From Candidatus Obscuribacterales bacterium (GTDB taxonomy: Bacteria > Cyanobacteriota > Vampirovibrionia > Obscuribacterales > Obscuribacteraceae): a stretch of DNA of 36,881 nt. The stretch covers positions 1 through 36,881 of the forward strand of contig JAIEQI010000192.1 of assembly GCA_019747875.1 (NCBI GenBank). The letters are read 5' to 3'. The position numbers and the translations under genes were made by a program. This document shows, piece after piece, positions 8,391 to 16,007 of the stretch. Every line of letters starts with the position of its first letter. Positions within the stretch are counted from its first letter, which is position 1. The notes beneath the pieces are model-generated. The model made no database searches. It saw nothing but the letters and a program-made list of their open reading frames with translations, and had not been told where the DNA came from.

Positions 8391-9833
8391 TTAACAAGCA
8401 GAAAGTTGATAGCGAAGCAATGGGCGCTTGCCTGATTCGCCGCATGATTTTGGGTTCGGTAGCAGCTTACCTGGATTGCACAAGTCCTGAGGATTGAAGC
8501 TTCGTTTGATTCGCATCATCGCTTCCAAATCCTCCGGAGCAAACGCGTAAGACATCTCCAGTAGCTTCTCGACGCCAATCCCATGTTCACCTGATAATGT
8601 TCCACCGAGGCGAACACATGTCTCCAAAATTTCCTTCGCGGCGAGCAAAACCGCCTTCACTTCCTTCTCTTTGCTGCGGTCGTAAAGCAGAGCTGGGTGG
8701 AGGTTACCGTCGCCGGCGTGATAGATATTCGAAATAGTCAGTTCGTAGTGTTTTGCAATTTTGTCAATTTCAATAATTGCCTCTTTCAAGCGCGACCGAG
8801 GAATAACACCATCGAGAACATAGGCATGTGGAGCGATGCGGCCGAGCGCACCAAATGCTGATTTTCGAGCTTTCCAGATCATCGTTCTTTCGTATGCGTC
8901 TGCTGCCCACTTTATTTCAATTGCAGCATTAGTTTTCGCGATCGACTCCACGCTTTCGCGTTCCATATGAATTACTTCCGGCGGTCCATCGAGCTCGACG
9001 ATAAGCAGGGCGCCGGCATTCAAATTCAATCCCAGGTGCAATGACTCCTCTACGCATCCGAATGAAAGGCGATCGATCATTTCCATCGCAGCCGGAATAA
9101 TTCCATGCGCAATGATGTCGGAGACTGCTTGTCCGCCTTCTTCGAGCGAGTTGAAATAGGCAAGCATTGTCTCGACACTTTTTGCTTTCGGTGTCAAACG
9201 TAAGTATGCTTCAGTGGCGATTCCTAAGGTGCCCTCTGACCCCACGATCAGCCCGAGAAGATCCATGGAAAGGCTGTCGCGATAGGGACCCCCGATGGTG
9301 GTCGTGTCTCCATTTGGCAAAATAAACTTGGCGCCCAGGATGTTGCTGGTCGTCATTCCGTATTTAAGAGTGTGCGCTCCGCCCGCGTTTTCTGCCATGT
9401 TGCCACCAATCGTGGATGCGACCTGGCTGGAGGGATCTGGTGCGAAGTAGAGCCCGAATTTTTCGCTGCTTTTGGATACAGACGTGTTGGTTGCGCCAAT
9501 TTGAACATGCGCCAGTTGCTCATCTGGATCGATGGAGATGATCTTGTTCATCCTTGTCAAAACAAGGCTGATGCCGCCCATAACCGTTGTTGCGCCGCCG
9601 GAAAGCCCCGTGCCGGCACCGCGAGGAGTAAACGGGATTTTGTGACGATTCGCCAGCTTAATAACCGCTGCCACTTCCTCACTTGTGGCAGGCAGCACGA
9701 CCAGATCCGGACGCGCTACGTCAAGTGTTTCGGCATCGCAGTCATAGAGAGCCAGGTCCACATCTTTGTGCAAAACATGGTACTCGCCCACAATCTGCGA
9801 GAGTTCCGCGATTACTTGTTTGAGATTTTCCAC
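8391..9833 (-). CDS. glcD: FAD-binding oxidoreductase, glycolate oxidase subunit GlcD type
   Basis: A 480-residue flavoprotein of the PCMH/VAO family. The FAD-binding half has PRGAGTGLSGG (70-80), PSSQVASTIGGNMAENAGG (134-152) and GLIVGSEGTLG (194-204). The C-terminal FAD-oxidase domain has HAGDGNLHP (372-380), SGEHGIG (414-420) and NPGKLLP (453-459). These are standard for GlcD and the D-lactate dehydrogenase group, which oxidise 2-hydroxyacids to 2-oxoacids. No glcE or glcF partner lies beside it and no Fe-S domain is fused, so the electron acceptor is unknown and D-lactate is as likely a substrate as glycolate. The gene is single, 31 bases downstream of the secreted protein at 9865. Confidence 0.92.
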   Translation of the reverse strand: MENLKQVIAELSQIVGEYHVLHKDVDLALYDCDAETLDVARPDLVVLPATSEEVAAVIKLANRHKIPFTPRGAGTGLSGGATTVMGGISLVLTRMNKIISIDPDEQLAHVQIGATNTSVSKSSEKFGLYFAPDPSSQVASTIGGNMAENAGGAHTLKYGMTTSNILGAKFILPNGDTTTIGGPYRDSLSMDLLGLIVGSEGTLGIATEAYLRLTPKAKSVETMLAYFNSLEEGGQAVSDIIAHGIIPAAMEMIDRLSFGCVEESLHLGLNLNAGALLIVELDGPPEVIHMERESVESIAKTNAAIEIKWAADAYERTMIWKARKSAFGALGRIAPHAYVLDGVIPRSRLKEAIIEIDKIAKHYELTISNIYHAGDGNLHPALLYDRSKEKEVKAVLLAAKEILETCVRLGGTLSGEHGIGVEKLLEMSYAFAPEDLEAMMRIKRSFNPQDLCNPGKLLPNPKSCGESGKRPLLRYQLSAC

Positions 9834-9864
9834 TTCAAGAAGCCTATCAGGCTATGGCTGGCTA

Positions 9865-10695
9865 TTAGCGACCTTGCTGACCTTGAATTGTTTCGCGGTC
9901 GCCTACAGTATAGCGGAATCCATCGCCACCATAGTTTTGCGTGAACGTTCCGACTTTAGGCACGAACATTCTTCGTGATCCTTGTGGAAACTGTAAAAGG
10001 TTGAGGTCGCCATTAAGCGATTTAACTGTTTGGAAAACGATGACATTAAAGAGAACGTTGCTGCTCTTTTGCGTGACCTGGATGTTCTGGATTTGCCCGT
10101 CCCGGGTTACGACATAGGAGACTTTGCAAAGTAGCGGCGGGCTGTGCTTGAAACCGAGCTTGGCCAAGAAATTGAATCGTGTATAGATTGCCTCAGCGAC
10201 GCGCTTGTGCCAGATGTCCCAGGCAAGCATCATGTCGGGTGAGCTGTCGGGGTCATTCTGTTGAACTTGCTGCCTGAACGGCTGATTGGACGGCACATTC
10301 TGGGGGGGTAGCATTGGTTCGGCTTCCCCATCATAGGGGCTGACCATTGGATTCATCGGTGCCATGGCGGCAGGTCCGTGTTCACTGGCATTCAAGCCAA
10401 ATTTCTTCTCCGGTTTTCGAACAGGCTCCATCTTGAACGAGTCTTTTGACGGCTCAAGCATTTCTTGCGGCTCGTCCTTGTCGTCGGAGAAGGGATCCGG
10501 ACCATTAGTGTTGATGTCCTCTCGTCTGAGTCCGGTCGGCCCGTCCTTTGTACCTGATCCCTCAACACGTCCCTTCAGAACTGTGTTGTTTTGAGCAGGA
10601 GCGGGCATCTGGAGACCCAGTCCGCAGATTAGTAAGCTGAGTGAGAGTGCAAAATAGGGCTTCATTGAGGCAAATCTGGTCATGTCGGATCTCAA
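9865..10695 (-). CDS. secreted protein with TonB C-terminal-like domain
   Basis: A 276-residue exported protein. A signal peptide ends at about APA34. M1, M5 or M11 could be the start; M11 (10665) gives the most compact signal peptide. Residues 35-150 are Pro/Met-rich and low in predicted structure. Residues about 155-276 look like a TonB C-terminal (energy-transducer) fold: WHKRVAEAIYTRF, then strands VSYVVTRDGQIQNIQVTQKS and VFQTVKSLNG. It lacks the N-terminal membrane anchor and Pro-rich spacer of true TonB, so it probably uses the fold for periplasmic protein binding. It shares architecture with the protein at 17446. It is likely co-transcribed with glcD. Confidence 0.72.
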   Translation of the reverse strand: MRSDMTRFASMKPYFALSLSLLICGLGLQMPAPAQNNTVLKGRVEGSGTKDGPTGLRREDINTNGPDPFSDDKDEPQEMLEPSKDSFKMEPVRKPEKKFGLNASEHGPAAMAPMNPMVSPYDGEAEPMLPPQNVPSNQPFRQQVQQNDPDSSPDMMLAWDIWHKRVAEAIYTRFNFLAKLGFKHSPPLLCKVSYVVTRDGQIQNIQVTQKSSNVLFNVIVFQTVKSLNGDLNLLQFPQGSRRMFVPKVGTFTQNYGGDGFRYTVGDRETIQGQQGR

Positions 10696-10847
10696 GTGAC
10701 TCTTCTAATGTAAACCGTAGATAAGCAAAAGTAAATGTGATTTCCACCAATGTATCGAGCGAGCTAATCAAAACCGGGCTCTCCTTTATCTTGCCCGCTT
10801 GATTGGCAAAGATCTATTCGTCTGGGAAATAGAGATAAAATGGAACG

Positions 10848-11633
10848 ATGCCAAATTCAATTGTAGACAGCCATGCACACTTAGGCTGGGATTCGTTTCA
10901 AGAAGATCGCGAAGAAGTAATCAACCGTGCTTTTGAGTCGGGGATTTCGCAAATAGTTCAGGCGGGGGTTGATCATGCAAGCTTGCCGGAATCTTTGAAG
11001 ATTGCCGACGACTTCCCGAACATATTCAATGGAGTGGGTCTTCACCCGCACGAGGCAAAGCACTGGAATGCCGATTCGGCTGATATAGTTCGAGATGCTT
11101 TCCGGCACAAATCGGTCGTAGCGATCGGGGAGTGTGGGCTCGATTTCTACTACAACCACAGTGAGCGCGATGTGCAGCTTCAGGTCTTTCGCGAGCAGGT
11201 TCGGCTCTGCCTGGAATTAGACAAGCCACTGATTATTCATACGCGTGACGCCTGGGATGACACTTTCGAGATCCTGAAGCAGGAAGGAAAGGGAGAACTG
11301 CGTGGAGTGTTTCATTGCTTCACCGGCGGTCCGGCGCAGATTCCGGCGATCAAAGAGCTCGATTTCTTTGTGTCCTTTTCAGGAATTCTGACTTTCAAGT
11401 CTGCAAAGGATATTCAAGCAGCCGCTCCACTTGTTGCTGCCGATCGCGTCCTTGTTGAAACCGATGCGCCGTATCTAGCTCCAGAAGGCAAGCGTGGCAA
11501 GAGAAACGAGCCCTCCTATATTTGGATTACAGCCGAGAAGCTGGCTGCCCTTCGTGGCTGCTCTAAGGATGATATTGCGGCTCAAACATCAGAAAATGCG
11601 CGAGCCCTCTTCTCGTTGCCGGCCCCTTTGTAG
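10848..11633 (+). CDS. tatD: TatD family metal-dependent hydrolase (DNase)
   Basis: A 261-residue TIM-barrel amidohydrolase-like enzyme of typical length. Metal ligands and signatures are all present: SHAHL with H9/H11, GECGLDFYY with E95, IIHTRDA with H131, HCFTGG with H156 and ETDAPYLAP with D206. TatD and YcfH proteins are metal-dependent 3'-5' deoxyribonucleases linked to DNA repair, and some act as D-aminoacyl-tRNA deacylase-like enzymes; the exact role is not shown here. ATG 10848 starts directly at the first strand. Upstream bases have only a weak ribosome site. It is divergent from the TonB-C-like gene, with 152 bases between. Confidence 0.93.
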   Translation: MPNSIVDSHAHLGWDSFQEDREEVINRAFESGISQIVQAGVDHASLPESLKIADDFPNIFNGVGLHPHEAKHWNADSADIVRDAFRHKSVVAIGECGLDFYYNHSERDVQLQVFREQVRLCLELDKPLIIHTRDAWDDTFEILKQEGKGELRGVFHCFTGGPAQIPAIKELDFFVSFSGILTFKSAKDIQAAAPLVAADRVLVETDAPYLAPEGKRGKRNEPSYIWITAEKLAALRGCSKDDIAAQTSENARALFSLPAPL

Positions 11634-11709
11634 GTTCCTTATTGGCGGTTTTTGAGTGCGCTGAATGGCTGGCAGATTTACATTCTAGTCTTCAAAATGA
11701 CATTCATTG

Positions 11710-11738
11710 TTGGCATATTTTTGCAAACCTGCCATAAT
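11710..11738 (+). promoter_or_regulatory. sigma-70-type promoter of the RRM gene
   Basis: The -35 box TTGGCA (11710-11715) and -10 box CATAAT (11733-11738) are 17 bases apart, each one mismatch from consensus. Transcription would start near 11745, leaving a leader of about 70 bases that contains the palindrome at 11768-11787. Confidence 0.6.
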
Positions 11739-11767
11739 GGGCTTGTGAGAACTTTTCAAGGGCTCGC

Positions 11768-11787
11768 TCGAATTCGTCCGAATTCGA
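11768..11787 (+). promoter_or_regulatory. perfect inverted repeat in the RRM gene leader
   Basis: TCGAATTCG, two bases, then CGAATTCGA: a 9+2+9 inverted repeat built from two copies of the palindrome CGAATTCG. In the mRNA it can form an 8-bp stem with a four-base loop, 28 bases before the ATG and followed by a U-rich stretch. It could be a binding site for the RRM protein itself, a cold-sensitive hairpin or a DNA operator. The sequence does not decide which. Confidence 0.5.
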
Positions 11788-11815
11788 TATTTTTGGTTCA
11801 TTTTGGTATTGATTC

Positions 11816-12121
11816 ATGACTAACAAGAAAATATTCGTCGGAAACCTATCCTTCAAACTCTCCGAAGCTGATTTGGAAGCATTGTTCGCACCATCCGGAC
11901 AAGTCGTTTCTGTAGCTATCCCTACAGATGCCGAGACCGGGCGCAAGCGCGGATTCGCGTTTGTTGAAATGGGAACTGCAGAAGAAGCCGAAGCTGCCAT
12001 TCAAGCATTGAACGGCAAAGAGGTTGAAGGCCGCGCCATGGCAGTCAGCATGTCCCGCCCTCGCGAGAACAATAACAATCGTCCTCGTTCAGGCGCTGGT
12101 GGCGGCGGAAGACGGTATTAA
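11816..12121 (+). CDS. RRM-domain RNA-binding protein (cyanobacterial Rbp type)
   Basis: A 101-residue protein with one RNA recognition motif: RNP2 IFVGNL (6-11) and RNP1 RGFAFVEM (45-52), each with aromatic residues on the RNA face. After residue 81 comes a short basic, Asn/Arg/Gly-rich tail (RPRENNNNRPRSG, then GGGGRRY), as in cyanobacterial Rbp proteins. Those proteins are often cold-induced and bind single-stranded RNA. The U-rich, hairpin-bearing leader (11745-11815) fits post-transcriptional or temperature control. The gene is alone on its transcript. Confidence 0.93.
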   Translation: MTNKKIFVGNLSFKLSEADLEALFAPSGQVVSVAIPTDAETGRKRGFAFVEMGTAEEAEAAIQALNGKEVEGRAMAVSMSRPRENNNNRPRSGAGGGGRRY

Positions 12122-12169
12122 TTAGGTACCGAGACTTGCCGGCGACGGCTCGGCTCAACTCCTAATTAG
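12118..12169 (+). terminator. stem-loop at the 3' end of the RRM gene (no T-tract)
   Basis: TAATTAGG (12119-12126) pairs with CCTAATTA (12161-12168), and inside it CCGAG pairs with CTCGG. The outer stem includes part of the TAA stop codon. No run of T follows, so this is not a standard intrinsic terminator. It may protect the 3' end of the message or end transcription with help. Confidence 0.4.
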
Positions 12170-12240
12170 TCTGAATCATATGGCTTGAAGCCCAATCGTG
12201 TTGTCAATGATTTGGGGCTGGTTTGCTTTGCTTATTTGTC

Positions 12241-12275
12241 GTGGTCAACTTGCTGCATGCACCCAAGTTGGTCAC
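12241..12275. promoter_or_regulatory. operator-like palindrome upstream of the OmpR-type regulator
   Basis: Twelve-base arms (GTGGTCAACTTG at 12241-12252 and CAAGTTGGTCAC at 12264-12275) are inverted with 10 of 12 matches. The spacer contains the near-concentric palindrome TGCATGCA. The site ends 46 bases before the response-regulator ATG, a typical place for autoregulation by the regulator itself. Inference only. Confidence 0.4.
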
Positions 12276-12321
12276 AGTTCTCGGATAAACTAAGTAATGG
12301 CAGCGGCTGCAAACTGTTGAT

Positions 12322-12996
12322 ATGGCAAAAGTACTACTAGTTGAAGACGAGCATGACCTAGCTCATTTGATTTGTGACTGGCTCCATCATCGCGAACATC
12401 ATTTAGTCGAGCGACTAGATAACGGCAATGATGCCCTCGGCAATCTTCAGATGAACAAATATGATGTCGTCATACTCGACATTATGCTTCCCGGAATGAA
12501 CGGGCTTGAGGTCTGCCGCCAGTATCGCAAGGGAAAAGGCATGACGCCGATCCTTCTGCTGACTGCGAAAAACACCATTGAAGATAAAGAGCTCGGACTT
12601 GATGCTGGTGCCGATGATTACATCACCAAGCCATTTGCCTTAAAAGAGCTGGCTGCACGTGTGCGGGCGCTGCTCAGACGCGGTCCTAGCTTGCCGAGTA
12701 ATAAGTTGCAAATCCGAGACATAATCATCGATCCAGTTGATTTCAAAGTTACCAAAGCTGGAACAGAAGTGAAATTGCTGCCGCAAGAGTTTCGCCTGCT
12801 TGAGTTTTTGGCGCGCCATCCCAATCAAGTTTTTAGTGCCGATGAGTTGTTGGCAAGCGTCTGGGAATCAGATACGCCTGCAATGCTCGATACCGTGCGC
12901 GGTCACATCAAAAGAATCCGCAAGAAAATAGACGATCCGGATGCTCGCTCCATCATTACTAACGTTTATGGAGTAGGATATCGACTGGAGGTCTGA
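12322..12996 (+). CDS. OmpR/PhoB-family response regulator
   Basis: A 224-residue two-domain regulator. The receiver (1-120) has the acidic pocket E8/D9/E10 (LLVEDE), phospho-acceptor D53 (ILDIMLPGMNG), switch T81 and K103 (ITKPF). The C-terminal winged-helix DNA-binding domain (about 128-222) has LLPQEFRLLEFLARHPNQVFSADELL and ends VYGVGYRLEV. It is followed after 58 bases by its likely cognate histidine kinase on the same strand. The signal and the regulon are unknown. The palindrome at 12241-12275 is a candidate binding site. Confidence 0.95.
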   Translation: MAKVLLVEDEHDLAHLICDWLHHREHHLVERLDNGNDALGNLQMNKYDVVILDIMLPGMNGLEVCRQYRKGKGMTPILLLTAKNTIEDKELGLDAGADDYITKPFALKELAARVRALLRRGPSLPSNKLQIRDIIIDPVDFKVTKAGTEVKLLPQEFRLLEFLARHPNQVFSADELLASVWESDTPAMLDTVRGHIKRIRKKIDDPDARSIITNVYGVGYRLEV

Positions 12997-13054
12997 AGCC
13001 CCGTTCGCTGAGCTGTCGCCCTTCTCACATCCTCCACTAATTGGTCTGATGTAA

Positions 13055-14317
13055 ATGATTCAAGCACTGAGGAAAAAATTGACCTTGCTTTTCCTCGGTC
13101 TATTTTTGCTCATTTATGTTTTGGGTGGTGCTGCCGCTCTTGGTGTTTTTTATCACGGGTTGACACTCGCCCTTGATGAAGAACTCTCGGACTTGTCCTC
13201 AGAAATCTTGCCAGCGATTCAATTCTCAACAGGAGTTCCGTCTCTTAAGAAGTGGGCTGCGGCGGCAGAGCATGAGCATCTCACTTCACCGGCCGGCATT
13301 CAGCTTTTCGACCCACGAGGGCGCTTATTGGAGAAGTATGGAATTTCTGGTGAGGGGCTCAAAAAGGGCGAACTGAGATTCAATTCTGAGAATCGCAATG
13401 TGTCTCTCAAATCTAATTATGAGGAGCTGCGTGAGGAAGGTAGATATCTGGGCTTCTTACAGGTGCAGATATCTACAGATTCGCGTGATACGGCGGTGCA
13501 GCAGTTTGGATTGACGATGCTTCTGATGTTGCCGATCTTGGCTGTCGCGGTTAGTTTTGCTGGATATTTTTTCTCCGGCTTGGCGATCAAGCCTGTCGAG
13601 AAAAGCATCAAGGTGCTCAAAACATTTGTTGCCGATGCCGGGCATGAGTTCATCACTCCTGTGACTGTGGTAGAGGCTTCCTTGCAAACTCTGGAAGAGC
13701 AGTTGAAAGAACACAACATTGGATTGGAAGTGCTGAGTATGATCTCGCGAGCCAGTCAGAGAATGAAAGACCTCGCTTCTGATTTGATTTTTCTTGCCAA
13801 GTTGGACAATCCGGATGCGCAGTTGCCGGTTGAGATTGTTAGCCTTGATGAGATTGTGGAACCGGCTATGGAGGAGGTCCAAGAACTTGCTCGTAGCAAG
13901 GGGATCACTTTGAGTTGCTCGCATGTACCTGAACTTCCAATTTATGGACACCGCCACTCGCTGCAAGTGATGATCACCAATTTGCTCACCAATGGAGTTA
14001 AGTACACGGAGCCGGGCGGCAGCGTTAAGTTGGATGTAGGTCAGGATAGCAATCGGATAGTTTTGATTGTGGAAGATAGCGGAATTGGGATTCCATCAGA
14101 TCGCCTCGAGAATATTTTTGAGCGCTTCTACAGGGTGGATGAATCTCGCTCGCGGGCACAAGGCGGATCCGGTCTTGGACTGGCGATTGTAAAGGCTATT
14201 TTGGATCGGCATAAGTCAGAAATTGAGGTTCAAAGCACGTTGGGGAAAGGTTCTAAGTTTATCGTTCGAATCCCAATTGCAAATATACCTGTGCAACCCC
14301 TCGGAAAATTCTCATAG
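13055..14317 (+). CDS. membrane sensor histidine kinase
   Basis: A 420-residue two-transmembrane kinase. TM1 is about 8-32, an extracytoplasmic sensor domain of about 118 residues follows (33-151), and TM2 is about 152-175. The dimerisation/phosphotransfer domain has H197 in DAGHEFITP. This is an unusual H-box, because the usual HELRTP arginine is isoleucine. The ATPase domain has the N box (NLLTNG, 309-314), G1 (DSGIGIP, 341-347), F box (FERFYR) and G2 (GSGLGLAIVK, 371-380). It pairs with the OmpR-type regulator immediately upstream. The sensor domain is not one I recognise. Confidence 0.94.
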   Translation: MIQALRKKLTLLFLGLFLLIYVLGGAAALGVFYHGLTLALDEELSDLSSEILPAIQFSTGVPSLKKWAAAAEHEHLTSPAGIQLFDPRGRLLEKYGISGEGLKKGELRFNSENRNVSLKSNYEELREEGRYLGFLQVQISTDSRDTAVQQFGLTMLLMLPILAVAVSFAGYFFSGLAIKPVEKSIKVLKTFVADAGHEFITPVTVVEASLQTLEEQLKEHNIGLEVLSMISRASQRMKDLASDLIFLAKLDNPDAQLPVEIVSLDEIVEPAMEEVQELARSKGITLSCSHVPELPIYGHRHSLQVMITNLLTNGVKYTEPGGSVKLDVGQDSNRIVLIVEDSGIGIPSDRLENIFERFYRVDESRSRAQGGSGLGLAIVKAILDRHKSEIEVQSTLGKGSKFIVRIPIANIPVQPLGKFS

Positions 14318-14390
14318 CTCGTTCCACGAATTCTTTACTGCTCAAATATAAGTTGATTTCATGCAGGGGCCGCAGCTCGAAAATTTAGGA

Positions 14391-14480
14391 CTAATTGATA
14401 CCTCCCGAGCCTGCAAAATAGTATCAATTAGGTCATTGCATGGACACGATGGCTGTGAGTTGCCATCGTGTCCCGATGCA
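14391..14480. repeat. two tandem long hairpins between convergent genes
   Basis: Hairpin 1: an 11-bp perfect stem CTAATTGATAC (14391-14401) with GTATCAATTAG (14421-14431), 19-base loop. Hairpin 2: a 12-bp perfect stem GGACACGATGGC (14442-14453) with GCCATCGTGTCC (14462-14473), 8-base loop. It is extended by TGCAT/ATGCA (14437-14441 and 14476-14480). They lie between the 3' ends of the kinase gene and aspS and could end transcription from either side, but no T-tract follows on either strand. They might instead be an RNA-stabilising or repeat element. Confidence 0.6.
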
Positions 14481-14491
14481 TGTGTGCTGTG

Positions 14492-15769
14492 CTATGGACT
14501 GATGCGAGTGTTATCGCGTGGGAAAAGCGATGCTTCGCGCACGTTTTTTAGTTCCAGGAGCTGTTTGGCAAGGCGTTCCAGACCGAATGCCAGCCCTCCA
14601 TGCGGTGGCATGCCGACCTTGAAACATTGCAAATAGTCCGAGAAACTCTCCGCGCTCATGCCTCTTCCTTCGATGGATTCGACCAGTTGAGTATACTCGT
14701 GAATACGCTGTCCGCCGGTTGTAATCTCTAACCCGCGGAACAACAAGTCGAAACTATGCGTGAACTCTGTACCTTGTTCAGGCATTGCATAGAATGGTCG
14801 AACCGAACGTGGATAATGAGTTAGGTAGAGAAACTGCGTTCCTTCTTTCTCTTCCATGTATTGGCAGAGCAGGCGCTCGCCTTCCGGATCGAGATCCATT
14901 GATTCGCTTTTCCAGTTGAGTTTGCTTTGAAGCAATTCGATAGCTTCCATAAGTTTCATCTGTGGTGCTGTTTCAAAATTTGGAATCTCTTTGCCGAAGA
15001 GGGCGAATTCCTTGCCGCAATACTCTTTCAAATGCTCCATCATGTAGCTGAGCAAGCGCATTTGCATCTTCATGACAGACTGCTCGCTTTCGATGAAACC
15101 CATTTCAAAGTCCATACTTACGTATTCGTTCAGATGTCGCGCAGTGTTGTGCTCTTCAGCTCGGTAAACTGGACCGATTTCGAAAACACGCTCAAATACC
15201 CCCACCATTATTTGCTTGTAAAACTGCGGACTTTGGGCAAGGAATGCTTGCCGATCGAAATAGTTGACCGTAAAGACCTGCGCACCGCCCTCAGTGCCGG
15301 TCGATACGATTTTTGGTGAGTGTATTTCTGTAAAACCCTCTCCATTCAAAAAGTTTCGAAACGCTCGGCAGAGCTCAGCTTCAATTTTGAATATGGATCG
15401 CACCTTTTCGTTTCGCAAGGTGAGCGGACGGTATTCGAGCAATGCGTTCAAGGAAAGGGACTCCATTCGTTTCTCTTTGGAGATCTCAACCGGCAAGACG
15501 CTACGGGCGGCTGACAGCGATTTGAGCGAGCGCCCTTCGAGTTCCATTTCACCTGGCTTCTCTGGGTTCTCTCGCCAACTGGCTTCAAGTTCCACCGCTG
15601 CTTCGTGACTGAGTCCCTCCAGCTCAGAAACCAGATCCGCGCGATCGAAGACCACTTGCTGCAATCCTTCGCGATTGCGGAGGACGAGGAAAAGCAGTCC
15701 GCCAAGCTTTCGCTTTGCATAAATGTGTCCCTTCAATACTGTCTTTTGCGATCTTGCTTCTGTTTTCAT
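14492..15769 (-). CDS. aspS: aspartyl-tRNA synthetase, archaeal type (probably non-discriminating)
   Basis: A 425-residue class IIb aminoacyl-tRNA synthetase that attaches Asp to tRNA. It is the short archaeal/eukaryotic-type AspRS: there is no GAD insertion and the usual bacterial length of about 590 is not reached. An OB-fold anticodon domain occupies about 1-95. Catalytic motifs include EIHSPKIVSTGTEGG (motif 1 region), LAQSPQFYKQ and RAEEHNTARHLNE (motif 2), and GGLAFGLERLAKQLL (motif 3). QSPQ and RAEEHNT favour AspRS over AsnRS. ATG 15769 is chosen: GGAG is 7 bases upstream, and a GTG-less in-frame extension to 15796 would run into the terminator. The leader ORF and attenuator directly upstream bear on its regulation. 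Non-discriminating activity (Asp onto tRNA-Asn, then GatCAB) is inferred. Confidence 0.93.
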   Translation of the reverse strand: MKTEARSQKTVLKGHIYAKRKLGGLLFLVLRNREGLQQVVFDRADLVSELEGLSHEAAVELEASWRENPEKPGEMELEGRSLKSLSAARSVLPVEISKEKRMESLSLNALLEYRPLTLRNEKVRSIFKIEAELCRAFRNFLNGEGFTEIHSPKIVSTGTEGGAQVFTVNYFDRQAFLAQSPQFYKQIMVGVFERVFEIGPVYRAEEHNTARHLNEYVSMDFEMGFIESEQSVMKMQMRLLSYMMEHLKEYCGKEFALFGKEIPNFETAPQMKLMEAIELLQSKLNWKSESMDLDPEGERLLCQYMEEKEGTQFLYLTHYPRSVRPFYAMPEQGTEFTHSFDLLFRGLEITTGGQRIHEYTQLVESIEGRGMSAESFSDYLQCFKVGMPPHGGLAFGLERLAKQLLELKNVREASLFPRDNTRISP

Positions 15770-15786
15770 GATTATTCTCCAAAATG

Positions 15787-15820
15787 AAAAACCCACCGAG
15801 CTTGTTGCTGGTGGGCTTTT
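15787..15820 (-). terminator. intrinsic terminator in the aspS leader (attenuator)
   Basis: On the minus strand CCCACC pairs with GGTGGG. The stem extends through G-T and A-T pairs into the T-tract to about 11 bp, with an inner AGC/GCT stem. TTTTTCATTTT follows. It ends 17 bases before the aspS ATG, so termination here would stop aspS expression. No gene on the plus strand ends here, so its only evident purpose is control of aspS. Confidence 0.82.
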
Positions 15821-15868
15821 CGGAATCTTTCTTAGCGCTTATTTCTTTAACGTCAAGACCACCAGCAA
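15805..15868 (-). promoter_or_regulatory. antiterminator pairing of the aspS leader
   Basis: TTGCTGGTGG (15868-15859, minus strand) is perfectly complementary over 10 bases to CCACCAGCAA (15814-15805), which includes the 5' arm of the terminator. The two structures exclude each other: forming this one prevents termination. The first segment lies within the last codons of the leader ORF (its TGA is 15855-15853), so a ribosome reaching the stop would cover it. A ribosome stalled on the Asn/Asp codons 11 or more bases upstream would leave it free. Confidence 0.75.
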
Positions 15869-15978
15869 GTTTTTGCAGTGTTATCGTCGTTATTATTATT
15901 ATTGTTGGCAGCAATACAAGGAGCCGCTTCGGCAGGGCTCTTCAATGGATTGATTTCTTGTATGCTTTCAGTACGCAC
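15853..15978 (-). CDS. aspS leader peptide with Asn/Asp control codons
   Basis: A 41-codon ORF starting with GTG (15978-15976) and ending TGA (15855-15853). An in-frame TGA just before the GTG fixes the start. GGTGA, complementary to the 16S tail, lies 6 bases upstream. Codons 25-33 read AAC AAT AAT AAT AAT AAC, GAC GAT, AAC: six Asn, two Asp, one Asn. The peptide then ends TAKTCWWS. The position (after a promoter, before antiterminator and terminator) is that of a classical attenuation leader such as those of trp, his or pheST. The amino acids match the product class of the downstream enzyme. It probably has no function as a protein. Other frames over this run read Ile/Thr but lack a ribosome site. 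Confidence 0.75.
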   Translation of the reverse strand: MRTESIQEINPLKSPAEAAPCIAANNNNNNDDNTAKTCWWS

Positions 15979-16007
15979 AATATTTCACCGGTTATCGGAT
16001 AGTCAAA

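Noticed and set aside
10836..10841. TAAAAT placed so that tatD mRNA would start at its own ATG (leaderless).
   Set aside because: No -35 box at the right distance, so the promoter is not supported.
15624..15914. Minus-strand frame reading Ile/Thr-rich (IIIITTIT), like a thr or ilv leader, at the same place as the aspS leader.
   Set aside because: It would need a TTG start with no ribosome site and runs on through the terminator into aspS. The frame with GTG and GGTGA reads Asn/Asp, ends at the antiterminator and matches the downstream gene.
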